Source of the DNA: Pleodorina starrii
Taxonomy: Eukaryota > Chlorophyta > Chlorophyceae > Chlamydomonadales > Volvocaceae
Length of the DNA stretch: 64,000 bases
Direction of reading: 5' to 3'
Assembly (NCBI GenBank): GCA_030267565.1
Contig: BRXU01000012.1
Location: forward strand, 1,362,501 to 1,426,500
In this document: positions 54,625 to 64,000 of the stretch, piece by piece
How the letters are laid out: every line of letters starts with the position of its first letter
How positions within the stretch are numbered: the stretch's first letter is position 1
Notes under the pieces: model-generated
Seen by the model: only the letters and a program-made list of their open reading frames with translations
Database searches by the model: none
What the model was told of the DNA's origin: nothing
Translations under genes and position numbers: made by a program

Positions 54625-55199
54625 GCTGAATGTTTGCTATGCATACAGAATTGGGTGTTGAAACGAAGAGACGCCGTCATGTAAACATTTATATATGAGC
54701 AACACGGTATAAGTTGGAATGAATAGATCAGTAGGAGTTCTGGGGGCGTTGGAGCGAGTGCGGCCTTGGACCATGGATTCAGTCAAACATCTTCTACACT
54801 AATACACACATTATTTATTGTGCTTGTAAAAGGGTTCATCAAGGGCTATTAATATGTTTTTACAGCGTAACGAGTGAAGACAGTTGGTCGTAACGCACGC
54901 ACGCGCACGCAGGCACGGACAGCGGGACAGGGGCAACCCTTGGGGGCGGGGGCCCCCAGGGCGCTTCACGCTAGGGCCCCGCCCAAAAAACATCAGAACC
55001 GGCTCGTCAATCGGTGATGGTGGGATAATAATGATAAACCCATAACAAGGACCGCTGCATACCGAGGACTCGAGAGGGGAGAATGGCGGATACTCGCGAG
55101 ACATATCGGGAATCCGCGCTGGGCGTACTTGAGGTCCTGCTGGAAGTGAAGTCAGTAATGCCTGCTTCAATGCACGCAGCAGCTGAAGTTAGAACAGCG

Positions 55200-55600
55200 C
55201 TGTATGGGAGAATTCGTATGTTTGCGAGGTGGCATCGGAACAGCTTCTCCCCCTCGTCCTCAATCTCAGTACCCGACTCAGCAGCCGGTTCAGGAGGGTC
55301 CCCACAGTACGGCCGAACGAGCGACACGTGAAATGTAGGGTGGGTGTGCGTTCCCTTAGGCAGTTTCGGTTCAACCGCAGCAGTACCCACCATGCGTACG
55401 ACAGGGCACTGATCGACCCAGCGTGGACATCGGCTCCCATTGTAACCTTCGCATCCTCGGCGGGAGGGCTCCACGGGAGCTTGTGTGCTGCCCTGAGGTT
55501 CGCTTTTGTGATTGCATGCCGCGTGTGCGCTTGGCTCGGTCGCGGTAAGCCCTGCGCGGGCCTCCAGTGACCCCACTTGACTCTTGTGCGGGCACGGTGC
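55200..55600 (-). mobile_element. Ty3/gypsy-type retrotransposon pol remnant (C-terminal end)
   Basis: In one minus-strand frame the translation contains KLPKGTHTHPTFHVSLVRPY followed by an acidic stretch. The HPxFHVSxLxPY pattern is the hallmark just after the integrase core in Ty3/gypsy polyproteins. Upstream the frame is Pro/Arg-rich without integrase motifs, and no reverse transcriptase or long terminal repeat was found, so only a fragment is left. Confidence 0.55.
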
Positions 55601-55689
55601 TGGCGTGTCTGGTGGCGTCTTTTCTGTTTGGTTGAGCTTGATGCTGGTGGTATGGTTGACCTAGCGGCGTCTCTGCTGCTTGCGTAGGT

Positions 55690-55870
55690 TAGGGGTTTGG
55701 TGGGCCTGGTGGCGATGCGGGCTTGATGCTGGTGGGCCTGATGGGAATGCTTCACGCACCTCTCCGCGAGTGCCCCTGGGGTAGGATGGACAGCCTGTCT
55801 AGCCTGTACGGCTAGCAACCGATGTGAAAACCGTTTCCCCTTGTTGTCACGGCATCCGAACCAGATCGCG
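55690..55870. repeat. Dispersed repeat family 3, third copy
   Basis: GGTGGCGATGCGG, GGTGGGCCTGATGG, CGCGAGTGCCCCT, GGTAGGATGGACAGCCTGTC and TTTCCCCTTGTTGTCAC match 32850-33010 and 32085-32175. It lies directly downstream (plus-strand order) of the Ty3/gypsy remnant, so it may be that element's untranslated or terminal repeat part. Confidence 0.65.
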
Positions 55871-56273
55871 TCCCAGCACAACTCCGCACGCTTGCCGACG
55901 GTGCCCATGGGGCCCATATACTCATACTCATCATCGAAAGTTATGTAAAGTGGGCCCAACGGAAAGTGCAATAATGAATTTTTTTTAACCTAATCAAAGA
56001 CAACTTAAGAAATTTCCTAGCCGCTGGCCAATGTTTTCCCAATGGAAAGGCCCTCTTAGCATCCCAATTGAGGTGATACCGCATTCCCTTCCAGCAGAAA
56101 GAATTACCTCAAGCTACCACTGATATACTAAGCCTAAACAATGCTCAAATGGCCCGCTGCTAACTGAGCATAGTCGTACGGCAACCGTACACAATCCAGC
56201 TTGAAGCTGTAGTCGCTTCGCTCCTGCGACGTCAAACCGGCAATTCCTGTCTCGTCAGCTGCAATCAAGCAAC
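55871..56273 (+). promoter_or_regulatory. Upstream region of the MPH2-like gene
   Basis: About 400 bases without coding sequence lie between a repeat and the start codon at 56274, including an A/T-rich run at 55974-56010. It must hold the promoter and 5'UTR. No specific light-response element can be named. Confidence 0.35.
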
Positions 56274-57115
56274 ATGTCTGTCATCGCGCAGAAGGCCACT
56301 GTGTTCCGCGCCCGTGCTTCTCGGCACGGCTGCCTCGTTGTTTGCCAAGCGACGGAGCGTCCTGTGGCCTCTCGCCGCGCTGTCCTGGGAGTCGCCCTGC
56401 TACCGGCCCTAGTGTACGCACCCAAGGCCCTTGCGCTCATCCCTGGTGGGTCGCAGCGGAACTATGTGTGAGCAGCTCGTCTTTTGGGCTGTGCCGAATA
56501 TATCGCCATCTCATTACGCACCATCGTTACCCTACCACCAGCAATGCTCTTGTCGTTGAACCGAATAAGTCTCTGCATCTTTGCTGTAAGCTTCTCTCTG
56601 CACAGTTGCCGTAAGCAAGCCATTGCTTGGAAACTCCCAGAGCAGCAGAGTTCTGTTACTCAAGCAGTGCCTGCAACTGTGCAGATGAGGATGATGAGGA
56701 TCTCGTGGAGAAGGCCAAAGCGAACCGCCGCGCGCGCCTGGCGCAGCAGCGCGGCGTGACGCGCGAGTTTATGACGGCCGAGAACCTGAAGGACGCGCGC
56801 TTGGAGCAGGAGCTGGTGTCCGTGCAGAAGGCCGTCTACAAGCTGTCCAAGTCGGGCAGCCAGTTGGAGTCGGGCGACCTGAAGGCCGCGGCCAGCACCC
56901 TGTCCGAGTCCTGGGTCGCGGAGTTCACGGCCGTTGCGAGCACCATTTCGGGTACCGACGCCGCCGGTAAGCTGAGCTCAGCCATCCAGGACGTCAAGGC
57001 CGCAGCTGCCGCGGGTGATTCGGCCTCCTCCAAGCGCCAGTTCACCAGCCTGGTGTCGGACCTGCAGAGCTGGGCATCTGCCACCGGCCTCGCCGGAAGC
57101 CTCAGGGGCCTGTAA
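56274..57115 (+). CDS. MPH2: Thylakoid lumen 16.5-kDa (MPH2-like) protein
   Basis: Two exons (56274-56467 and 56668-57115) give 213 residues. The mature part follows the pattern of Arabidopsis TL16.5/MPH2 (At4g02530), a lumen protein linked to photosystem II maintenance under changing light: EDLVEKAKANRRARL, VQKAVYKLSKSGSQLE, LKAAASTLSESWVAEF and the end SWASATGLAGSLRGL. The N-terminus is bipartite: a basic, Ala/Ser-rich stroma-targeting part, then a twin-arginine R34-R35 with a hydrophobic core and A-L-A at 52-54, so it is predicted to cross the thylakoid by the Tat route. The acceptor at 56668 was chosen because its phase matches donor 56468; an acceptor three bases upstream would add one residue. 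The stop codon overlaps a TGTAA. Confidence 0.85.
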
Positions 57116-58935
57116 ATGAACGGAGTAGCTGCCTCGGGCTGCCGCTGCCGCTTACCACGCCGGGCGTCAGGAACGGCGCCCCGGCGTCACGCCCCCTGCC
57201 CCCAGCAGCAGTCCTAGAAAGCCTTTGCGTTGATGCAGTGAGCTCTGGGGTCTGTGAGATCATGGCCAATGAAGGAAGTTGGGGAGTTGGGAACTGCTGT
57301 TTGCGTTGATTTGCAACATGGACTACTGCGAAGTAGCCCTTTGCCGGGAGGTCGTGCCGTCCATGAAATTCAACCGGCAAATAGCGTCCCTTGGCCAGAA
57401 TGCAGCTTCGGGGTTGGCGGCGGCGGGCGCGCTGAACATGCAGGTGGGAAAGTGCGCCGGAGACGCGCATGGGCCAATCGTGCTGGCATTGGTGACTGGC
57501 CTGCTGCACAGATGTGTCGAGGGTGCACTGATGCTGTAGCCGGTTGTTTGCGGGGTGGTGGGAGCCGGTTGTGTGCGGGGTTGTATGCGGGGTGCTGGGA
57601 GCACTGGCGCCTACAGCAGCTGATACCATGCGGGTCGGGGCTAACAAACGAGCTCCGAAGCTCAGTTCTGGATTCCCACGATACCATATTTGTAGGATCG
57701 CTCGTTCGGCTTTTTGCGCGCTTCTCTATGGCTGCGCTTCACGCTGTGGTGATGGGTGCGGCGTCGGAGTGCATGTTGCAGATTTTGAGGGTGCCGATCC
57801 CAGCCGCTTAACAGGGCACGTGGATTTTGCACCACTGCACCATCTATTTGGGTGAGGCCCCGGGCGCGAGCCTCCCGAGCTCTGATCCTCGCATATTACT
57901 CCGTATGCTTCATGCGGTTTGCTACTGAGCAACGTTTTCTGGCAGGCAGGCCGTGGTGGGTCAACCCTGGCTAGTTGGCACAGGAAGTCCGCTTTCTGTA
58001 ACAACTGGCCTGGGTGATTGCAGTCTTCCGTGCCCGATCATGTCCAGCCCTTGTAGGGCTTCTTCGGAAGAAGTACATACGGGTAGATTGCCGCTACTGC
58101 TGGTTCGACGCTGAAGGCGGGGGCTCCCGCCTCCTCTGCCGAATAGAGGCACAACGAGCAGTGGAATATGCTCTTTCATGGTACGCTGCACTCTCTCTGT
58201 CGACGTCGTTGCTGGCTGGGTGGCTCACGCCGGCCGGGTGTAGAAAGCACGTATAGAACCTCACCAAGTGTGAATCTCGCTCAAGGGCGGCAACCCGCAC
58301 GGCTTACAGTGCAAGGCATGGGGATACTACCCAGCAGTAGGGAAACGCGGACAACCCCTCGAGGCGTGTCAGCTGCACACACAAGCGCACTGTCAGCTAC
58401 ACAATCCGTACAAATCATCGCGTCAAAAGTACAAATCCGTCATCATCCGCCAACCCAGCCGTCATTTAGTCCGTCGGTCATGTCCCGACAGGGATTCTTC
58501 ACGTTACGGGTCAGTGCGGGGGCAGTGACTTGGTCGCCCTTCCCGTCCCTTCTATCCCTTCCCGTAGGGCAGTGCACGCAATTAATACCAACTTAAACAC
58601 GCCCTGCACGCGCCAAATACGCCCATCGTCCGCCTTTCTGTAAAGTCGTCAAATCCACCCTCCATTATCTTGCCCACCCTACACGGCGCAAAAAGGAAAC
58701 AGGCGTGCTGCCATCCATGGCAAAGCTCGACTGCCGCCATCCGGCAACGGCAGCGCGGCTTCCCGCCTGGTCACATGCTATACAAAAGTGTCAGAGCAAG
58801 TGCGCTGCGCTCTGCACCGCCATGCAAACCAGCCCCTTCCCCCTTTTGACCTGCAGCAGATCTGTTCACGCTCATTCAGCCTCAACCACCGCACCGCCAG
58901 CCATTCCTGCCTCACAACCCAGGAACACCAGCGTG
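57116..58935. other. Region between converging genes (3'UTRs)
   Basis: It separates the ends of the MPH2-like (+) and RRP9 (-) genes. Open frames at 57254-57811 (+) and 57102-57647 (-) have mixed composition and no family resemblance. On the minus strand TGTAA at 58308-58304 could serve RRP9. Confidence 0.4.
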
Positions 58936-61900
58936 TCAATCCTCCAGCTTCAGGCGGTGCAGCGCGAGTCCGTTACGCGACCGCGCGTCCCGCGCCCAAC
59001 GCCCCATGCGCGGCTCTTGCCCCACCGCCGCCAGGACGAACCGCGCGCTGCGGGCGATAGCCAGACCGTTGACGAAGCCGCGCTGCGGCAGCGCGCCAAC
59101 GCAGGTCAGCCCGTCCGCGCCCCCCGACTTGCCCTGGTTGACGGACCACAGCCGTATTGCGCCGTCACCCGCACCGCTGGCCTAAAGTTGGGGCGACGGC
59201 AACCGAAAGGGAGGGGAAAAGGGGCGGGGGGGGGGCGAGAGACCGGTTCTATTTATGTACAGACCGAGGTCCATGAACGGCAATGCTGCGAACATGCACG
59301 TCGAAGAAGGGACGAATGATGCATAGGGGTTTGGGATAGGGTAATGTATGCATACTACGGAGGCCCGGGCACGGACCGGAAGACACCCGAAGGGTTGCGA
59401 TGCGCGATGCTTGGACGGTAGGCATGACAGAAAAGGGTTCAACACCCTAATCCCAACAATGCACGTACCCACCAACACACCCGCGCGGGCAATGCCCGGC
59501 CGCTTCATCCCGCCTCAAAGAAAACCGGATCGGATCTCGCCTCAAACACAAAACCGGGGACCCAGTCACCCAGCCACCCCGAGGACCCACCACCAGGTCC
59601 GAATTGCTGCACACCGCCACCGACGTCAGCCAACCGTGCTCCGGAGGCACCGCGCCGCCGCCGCCAGCCTTGCCAGCGTCCAGGCCCGTAGACACTCCTG
59701 CCGCTGGTGCGCCGAAGGCCTCACCCGCGGCGGGCCCGTGCGCCCCCCGCACCACAAACACGGGCTTCTTCTTCATTTGGCTCCACAGGTGCAGCCCGCC
59801 GTCGCAGCCGCCCGACAACCACTCGGTCGCAGTCACAAAGCGAGCACAGTCCAGCGCGCGATCGTGCGTCCTGAGGCCCGGACAGGGTGGTTGGTGCTCA
59901 TGTTACATTTTTGTTTGGCAGATTCGACGGGGGACGGGGGGGTTATCCACGATCTGGGAGGGGGTTGTGTCGATGTGGAGGCCGGGGGGCAGTTCATTAG
60001 GTGTGCTCGGAGATGAGGTCATCACTCAACGGCCGCCGTGAACATCCCAAACACACGCGCCACGCGGCCCATGCTGGAAAACCCTGCACACCGCACCCCC
60101 GCGCGTTCAGCCCCCGTCAAACAAGCCTTCCTGTGGCCCAAAGCTCGACTGCACCGCGCGGCGGAGCACCTGAAGACAAGATGGCTCTCCTCGGGGATCT
60201 TCCATATGCGGCAGGTGTGGTCGTGTCCCGCCGTGAGCAGCCGCTCCGCCCGCAAAAAGTCAACGGCCAGCACCTCCGCTTGGTGGCCGTACAGCGTCTC
60301 CATGTAGGCCTGGTCGTCCATGCTCCACAGCTTGACGGTGCGGTCAGCCGAGCAGCTAGCCAGTGTGTGAGTACCGTCCCTGAGCGTGGGTTTGTTGTGA
60401 GTTTGTGTGAGTTTACGCAGGTGTGAGTGCGGGCGTGCGCCGCATCGTCGGGGAGGGCCGTCAAGCATCACTCCCCCGTGCAGTCCCGCGCGCCCTGCAG
60501 AGCCCCGAAAATCCCGAGTTCTTAATAGCAGAGCGGCAGGAGCGGTAACACCCCCTCGCACAAAGGGCTGCTACAGAGGTAGCCTACATTGCCGACACGC
60601 CGATCTTTACAGCCTCCCGCGTCCCGCCGAAACACAGCTGGCCCGAGCCCCCCAACGATGCTCCCGTCCCCGGGATTGTGCACTCAACGCCGCTCACGTG
60701 CCCCCCCACGCGCGCCTGTTCAACTTTACATGTGAGCCAGCGCGGCACACTACCGTATTTACGCACACCACTGCATGTCCGTGCGCATCCGTGCCCCGTG
60801 CGCGCACCGCACCTGAAAGCCAGCCCCGTGACCATGTCCTTGTGTCCGGGGAAGCCCTTCATGTAGGCCCCTGAGGCTGCCTCGAACACGTGCACCTTGT
60901 GGTCTCCACCGCCCACCGCCAGATACTTCCCGTCGCTGCTGACAGCCACGGCGGCAAGCGCCGCGCCGCTGCTAGACCGAGCCTTGCGATCCACCCAGTC
61001 GGCGGCGGGCGAAATGGGGCCGGCGCCACGGCTGCCGGACGGCCCAGCGCCGCCGCGGACTGCGGGACCGTCGGTGGGCCTGTCCAGCAAGCGACAGAGG
61101 AGGAGAGGATGCTATTGAGGAAATGGCGCGGCGATGAGGTGAAGGGTGCGGGTGGCTGGGTATCGGAAGGCAGGGTGGCGGACCAGAGAATGTAAGGGAA
61201 GCACCCGGCAGAATAGCGGTTTGGCAGCAGGCAGGTAGCGACAACTCCAGCACGGCTGTTTTGATGTCCCGTGCCGCGCCGCCACCGAAGGTGGACAGGC
61301 AGGGAGGCAACACTCCCCCCGCGCACGTTCCACTGCACCGGAACTGGCTTCTCGCTTATTTCAACAGGAGCATTTTAAAACGAGCAAACAGACTCATCTT
61401 TGCTGTTCATGCAGCTGCTGATATGCTGAGTACATGATGGACGCGGCCGCAGCGATCGGCCAAACGAAGCCGCCGCCGCTGCCCCCTGCGCTTCCCAAAG
61501 CCCTCCATGACCACCCGCTTGCCAAACCCCCGTCCACTCGCACCATGCCCGCCCCAGCTCGCGCAAGACACGGTATGGCACCTGTACAGCTGCGTGCGTT
61601 TCATGGTCTCCACATCCCAGCGGCAGATGCTTCCGTCCTTCGACACGGTGTAGGCCGTCGTGTCGTCGGTTGTGAGCGCCACCGCCGTTGCCGACAGCCG
61701 GTGTCCGCGGCTGCAGCATGGCTCGCTGTAGCCGTCACTCCCGGGTGCCAGCACGCGCACACGGTGAGCCAGTCGGCGCTGCACCCTTCCGGTGCCCTGC
61801 CGGGGGTGGGTGCGGCGGAGAGGGTGCGGGTGCAGGGATAGGGTGGCGGCTGCGGTTCGCGCCGTCGTGCTGCGATCGGAATTGGGGTTGCCGCGGAGTA

Positions 61901-62640
61901 GGGGCCCAGGGGCTCGCGAGTGGGGTACCCGGCAATGCGCGATGTGAGGATGGTCATGTGAAGGCGGCATGGCAGCATGCTACCTGGTGCGTGGCCCAAG
62001 GAGAGCAGAGGCGGTGGAGGATGCTGATGGGGAAGAGGAGGCGACTGGCGGCGTCGGTATCATACTCACACCCGGTGGACAAGCGGACATACGCCAGCAC
62101 GCCTCTGTCCCATTACCTGAGCGACGCCCTGCTGCAACCGCTCCGCAAGCCGTTGCGCACGGGCTGCTGTGCCGAGAGACACACGGCCCCCATCCGCCAC
62201 TTCATCGTTGTGGGCATCCTCCTCGTCGCTACCGGTCACACCATCCCGCTCGCCATCCTCTTCGCCCTGAAGCTTCAATATGTACTCCTGTGCTGCAGTT
62301 ACGTGGGCATTATTCCGCATTATGCGTACGAACCCATGGGGACAGCCGCAACCGGAAGGAAAGCTGAAGGCCGCCCTTTTGACAATTGAAAGCCATTGCA
62401 GGATACGGAAGGTGTCGGAAAGGTAAGAATTGCGTTGAGCTCACCTAACCGCAGTCGAAGCTGGTCCGCTGTCTCCTGCCCTGACTCCTCGTCATCCTTA
62501 AGCTGCTCTTTTTCGTTATCCTCGTCGTCATTCAGGTAAAAAACAGCACCGTTATCGTCGTCTGTAGCTTCTTTCCTTGAGCGTTTTGGTGGCGCCTGGG
62601 TTGTACGCTTTGCGGCATGCCGCTTAATTAGCCCCTTCAT
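58936..62640 (-). CDS. RRP9: U3 snoRNA-associated WD40 protein RRP9 (U3-55K)
   Basis: Seven exons, read right to left, join in phase to 529 residues: 62640-62445, 62292-62117, 61796-61582, 61079-60813, 60379-60170, 59870-59591, 59181-58936. RRP9 binds the box B/C motif of U3 snoRNA in the small-subunit processome and works in early cleavage of pre-rRNA in the nucleolus. The N-terminus is basic (KRHAAKRTTQAPPKRSRK) and then acidic, followed by a helix (QEYILKLQ) and a WD40 propeller: TVSKDGSICRWDVET, SSDGKYLAVGGGDHKVHVFE, GHKDMVTGLAFR, SCSADRTVKLWSMDD, YMETLYGHQAEV, GHDHTCRIWKIPEESHLVF, SGGCDGGLHLWSQMKKKPVF, SGAGDGAIRLWSV, GFVNGLAIARSARFVLAAVG, GQEPRMGRW. KIPEESHLVF and RGAHG are specific to RRP9. 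ATG 62640 was chosen; upstream codons in the frame look non-coding. Confidence 0.93.
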
Positions 62641-64000
62641 CTGAACGTATTTACCAAAAATTAGAGTTACGCGTGTATACGTGTTCAGCTGGAATGCAGG
62701 CAGGGCGGCGGGCAAGACGGCCGGAGCCCACGGAACCAACGGAATTTCCGTACAAATTCCGGCGGAGGCTCCCATATTTGGTATTTGGCGAGGGCTCAAT
62801 TAAGCGCACTTATACATTACAAGGGCACAGTACCGTAGCCGCTACACTTGCCAAACGCGACGTGCAAGTCGCGCAGCTTTGTTCTTCGTTGTCCCTCATC
62901 GTAGCCTTGAACGCTGACTTTCCGGCTTTCTGCAAATGATGCCTAAAATATTCATAATGGAGTATGAAAGGAAGCCCTTTGCAAAGGGACATCTCCAGTC
63001 GAAAGGCGCGAGGGCGTTGCGCCGCACCGCCGGTCAGCAGTCGGCATGCACGCCACGTCTCCAAGCCGCTTCAGCCGCTTGCAGGCGAGGGTTGAGGCCT
63101 GGGGCTTGCGGGTGCAAGCCTGGCTTCGGCTGCCACGAGAAGCATTGGGCGTTAAGGAAGCAAGGTATTCCTCGTGGGACCTCGTCAGACCTAACACAAA
63201 ACCCAACACTACAGCCGCACCGGTCTCTCGTGACAGACACCTCGCTTACGAGCCGGTTGGGAAACATTGGGGGGGACGCTTGGGGCGGGTGCGGGCGTGG
63301 TGGTTACTAGATGGCGGGTTGCGACGCCAGTACATACAAACACCGGTTGGGGGCACTGGCGGGGACACAAAGGACACCCGGAGAAAGGAGCGGGCCGTGG
63401 GGGTATGGGGCTTCGGCGCCCATAAGCATTGGTACAGTTGAAGAGCTTGGCCGGGGTTGCTGTCTGGGATACACTCGGGGGGAGCAGCGGGCCAGGAGGG
63501 CAACGACACCAAACCGAAGGGCTTGGGGCCAAGACACAGGAGGGTATGGCGTGTGGAGTGGAGGGCTTTCGTACTGAAGGATGTTGTTACAGTGGACCCC
63601 AGGACATTGGTAACGTTTGCGCGAATGAGCCAACAGAGGTCGCCAGGGTCAGCGCCATGATGGGGGGTGAGGGTTACGGTGCAGTCACTTGACATTTACG
63701 CTCAACTCATCTGCGTAAGGGACAGGATAACGACACCCCAGCCACGGCGGGACGCACCCCAACGCAGCGAAAGCACGAAGCCGGCCTCAGACACTGGAAA
63801 TCGCCCTCCGGACGGCTTGCTACTGTAATTCCATGCTAATCCCTGGGTCGGACCCGACCCCTGGGCGCCGTGCCGCTGCAATAAAACAACGGCCATCCTC
63901 CATGGAACTGAATGCCGCCAGGGCGACCACATCCCGGACACATTGTTGCATCCTATCCGGCGGGAGCATCAGCTACAAGGTCCTGTCGTCTATCTACTTG
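62641..64000. other. Upstream region of RRP9 and unassigned end of window
   Basis: The part next to 62640 should hold the minus-strand RRP9 promoter and 5'UTR. From about 63.0 kb to the end only overlapping open frames of mixed composition occur (for example 63246-63695 on the minus strand). None resembles a known family, so the remainder is left unassigned. Confidence 0.4.

Larger units (their letters stand above)
53760..54990 (-). mobile_element. Dispersed repeat family 1, copy E (inverted, most complete)
   Basis: On the minus strand it runs from the GC-rich end near 54985 (GGGCGGGGCCC) through the GTCCATGG block (54770), ATGACGGCG (54675), the TTGGGCGCCCCGC block (54436), GGCACGCGGC (54323) and CCCATTTGGGTCTCCC (54202) to a distal part shared with 16965-17130 (53765-53925). 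Copies B and E together suggest an element of about 1.1-1.2 kb. An extra hairpin (54593-54624) is present here but absent from copies A, C and D. Confidence 0.65.

Noticed and set aside
57254..57811. 185-codon plus-strand frame downstream of the MPH2-like gene
   Set aside because: It lies in the expected 3'UTR, overlaps a frame of similar length on the other strand, and resembles nothing known.
1..64000. tRNA or rRNA genes
   Set aside because: No cloverleaf with A and B boxes and no rRNA-like conserved block was noticed by eye on either strand. A tRNAscan or Rfam search was not possible here.

Overview
The window looks like nuclear DNA of a chlamydomonadalean (volvocine) green alga. It carries intron-rich genes with GT-AG introns, TGTAA-type poly(A) signals, plastid-targeted photosynthesis proteins, Ala/Gln-rich regulatory proteins and many broken transposon copies. 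The moderate GC content by eye and the long introns fit Volvox or a close relative better than Chlamydomonas reinhardtii, but that is inference. Gene models below were assembled by hand: splice sites were chosen so that GT-AG rules, reading phase and family similarity all agree.

Layout: (1) 25-1932 (+) a photosystem I light-harvesting protein (LHCA), 8 exons. (2) 2085-3045, a twice-deleted, intron-containing copy of part of the next gene, then a transposon copy (4135-4960). (3) 5591-13075 (-), a large multi-exon gene whose C-terminal half resembles the MUN/MHD region of UNC13/BAIAP3-type proteins. (4) 13.9-17.2 kb, LINE 3'-end debris and nested repeats. (5) 17810-23281 (+) malic enzyme, 10 exons, with a 12-copy minisatellite in intron 2. 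(6) 24.6-26.7 kb (-), remnant of an L1-type LINE with a frameshifted endonuclease. (7) 26999-29516 (+) PPTC7-type PP2C phosphatase, 8 exons. (8) 31.4-35.6 kb, dispersed repeats around an orphan single-exon ORF (33472-34332, -). (9) 35950-37655 (-), a possible Pro-rich / Arg-Glu-rich protein gene. (10) 38475-41547 (+) eIF4B-like RNA-binding protein, 6 exons, with a long hairpin in intron 3. (11) 45128-52324 (-), a 1998-residue AP2-domain protein with a 4.4-kb exon, preceded (42.0-45.1 kb) by a gene-poor stretch that may be its 3'UTR. (12) 53.7-55.9 kb, repeats and a Ty3/gypsy pol remnant. (13) 56274-57115 (+) thylakoid-lumen MPH2/TL16.5-like protein with a Tat signal. (14) 58936-62640 (-) RRP9/U3-55K, 7 exons. 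The last 1.3 kb has no recognised gene.

The genes do not form one pathway. Two act in the plastid (PSI antenna, PSII-repair-type lumen protein), one in carbon metabolism, and three in RNA or translation or transcription. At least three dispersed repeat families recur across the window and explain most of the intergenic sequence. I found no clearly new biological system. The items most worth following are the UNC13-like gene and its deleted copy, the intron hairpin in the eIF4B-like gene, the divergent malic enzyme, and a PCNA-binding-type peptide in LINE debris.
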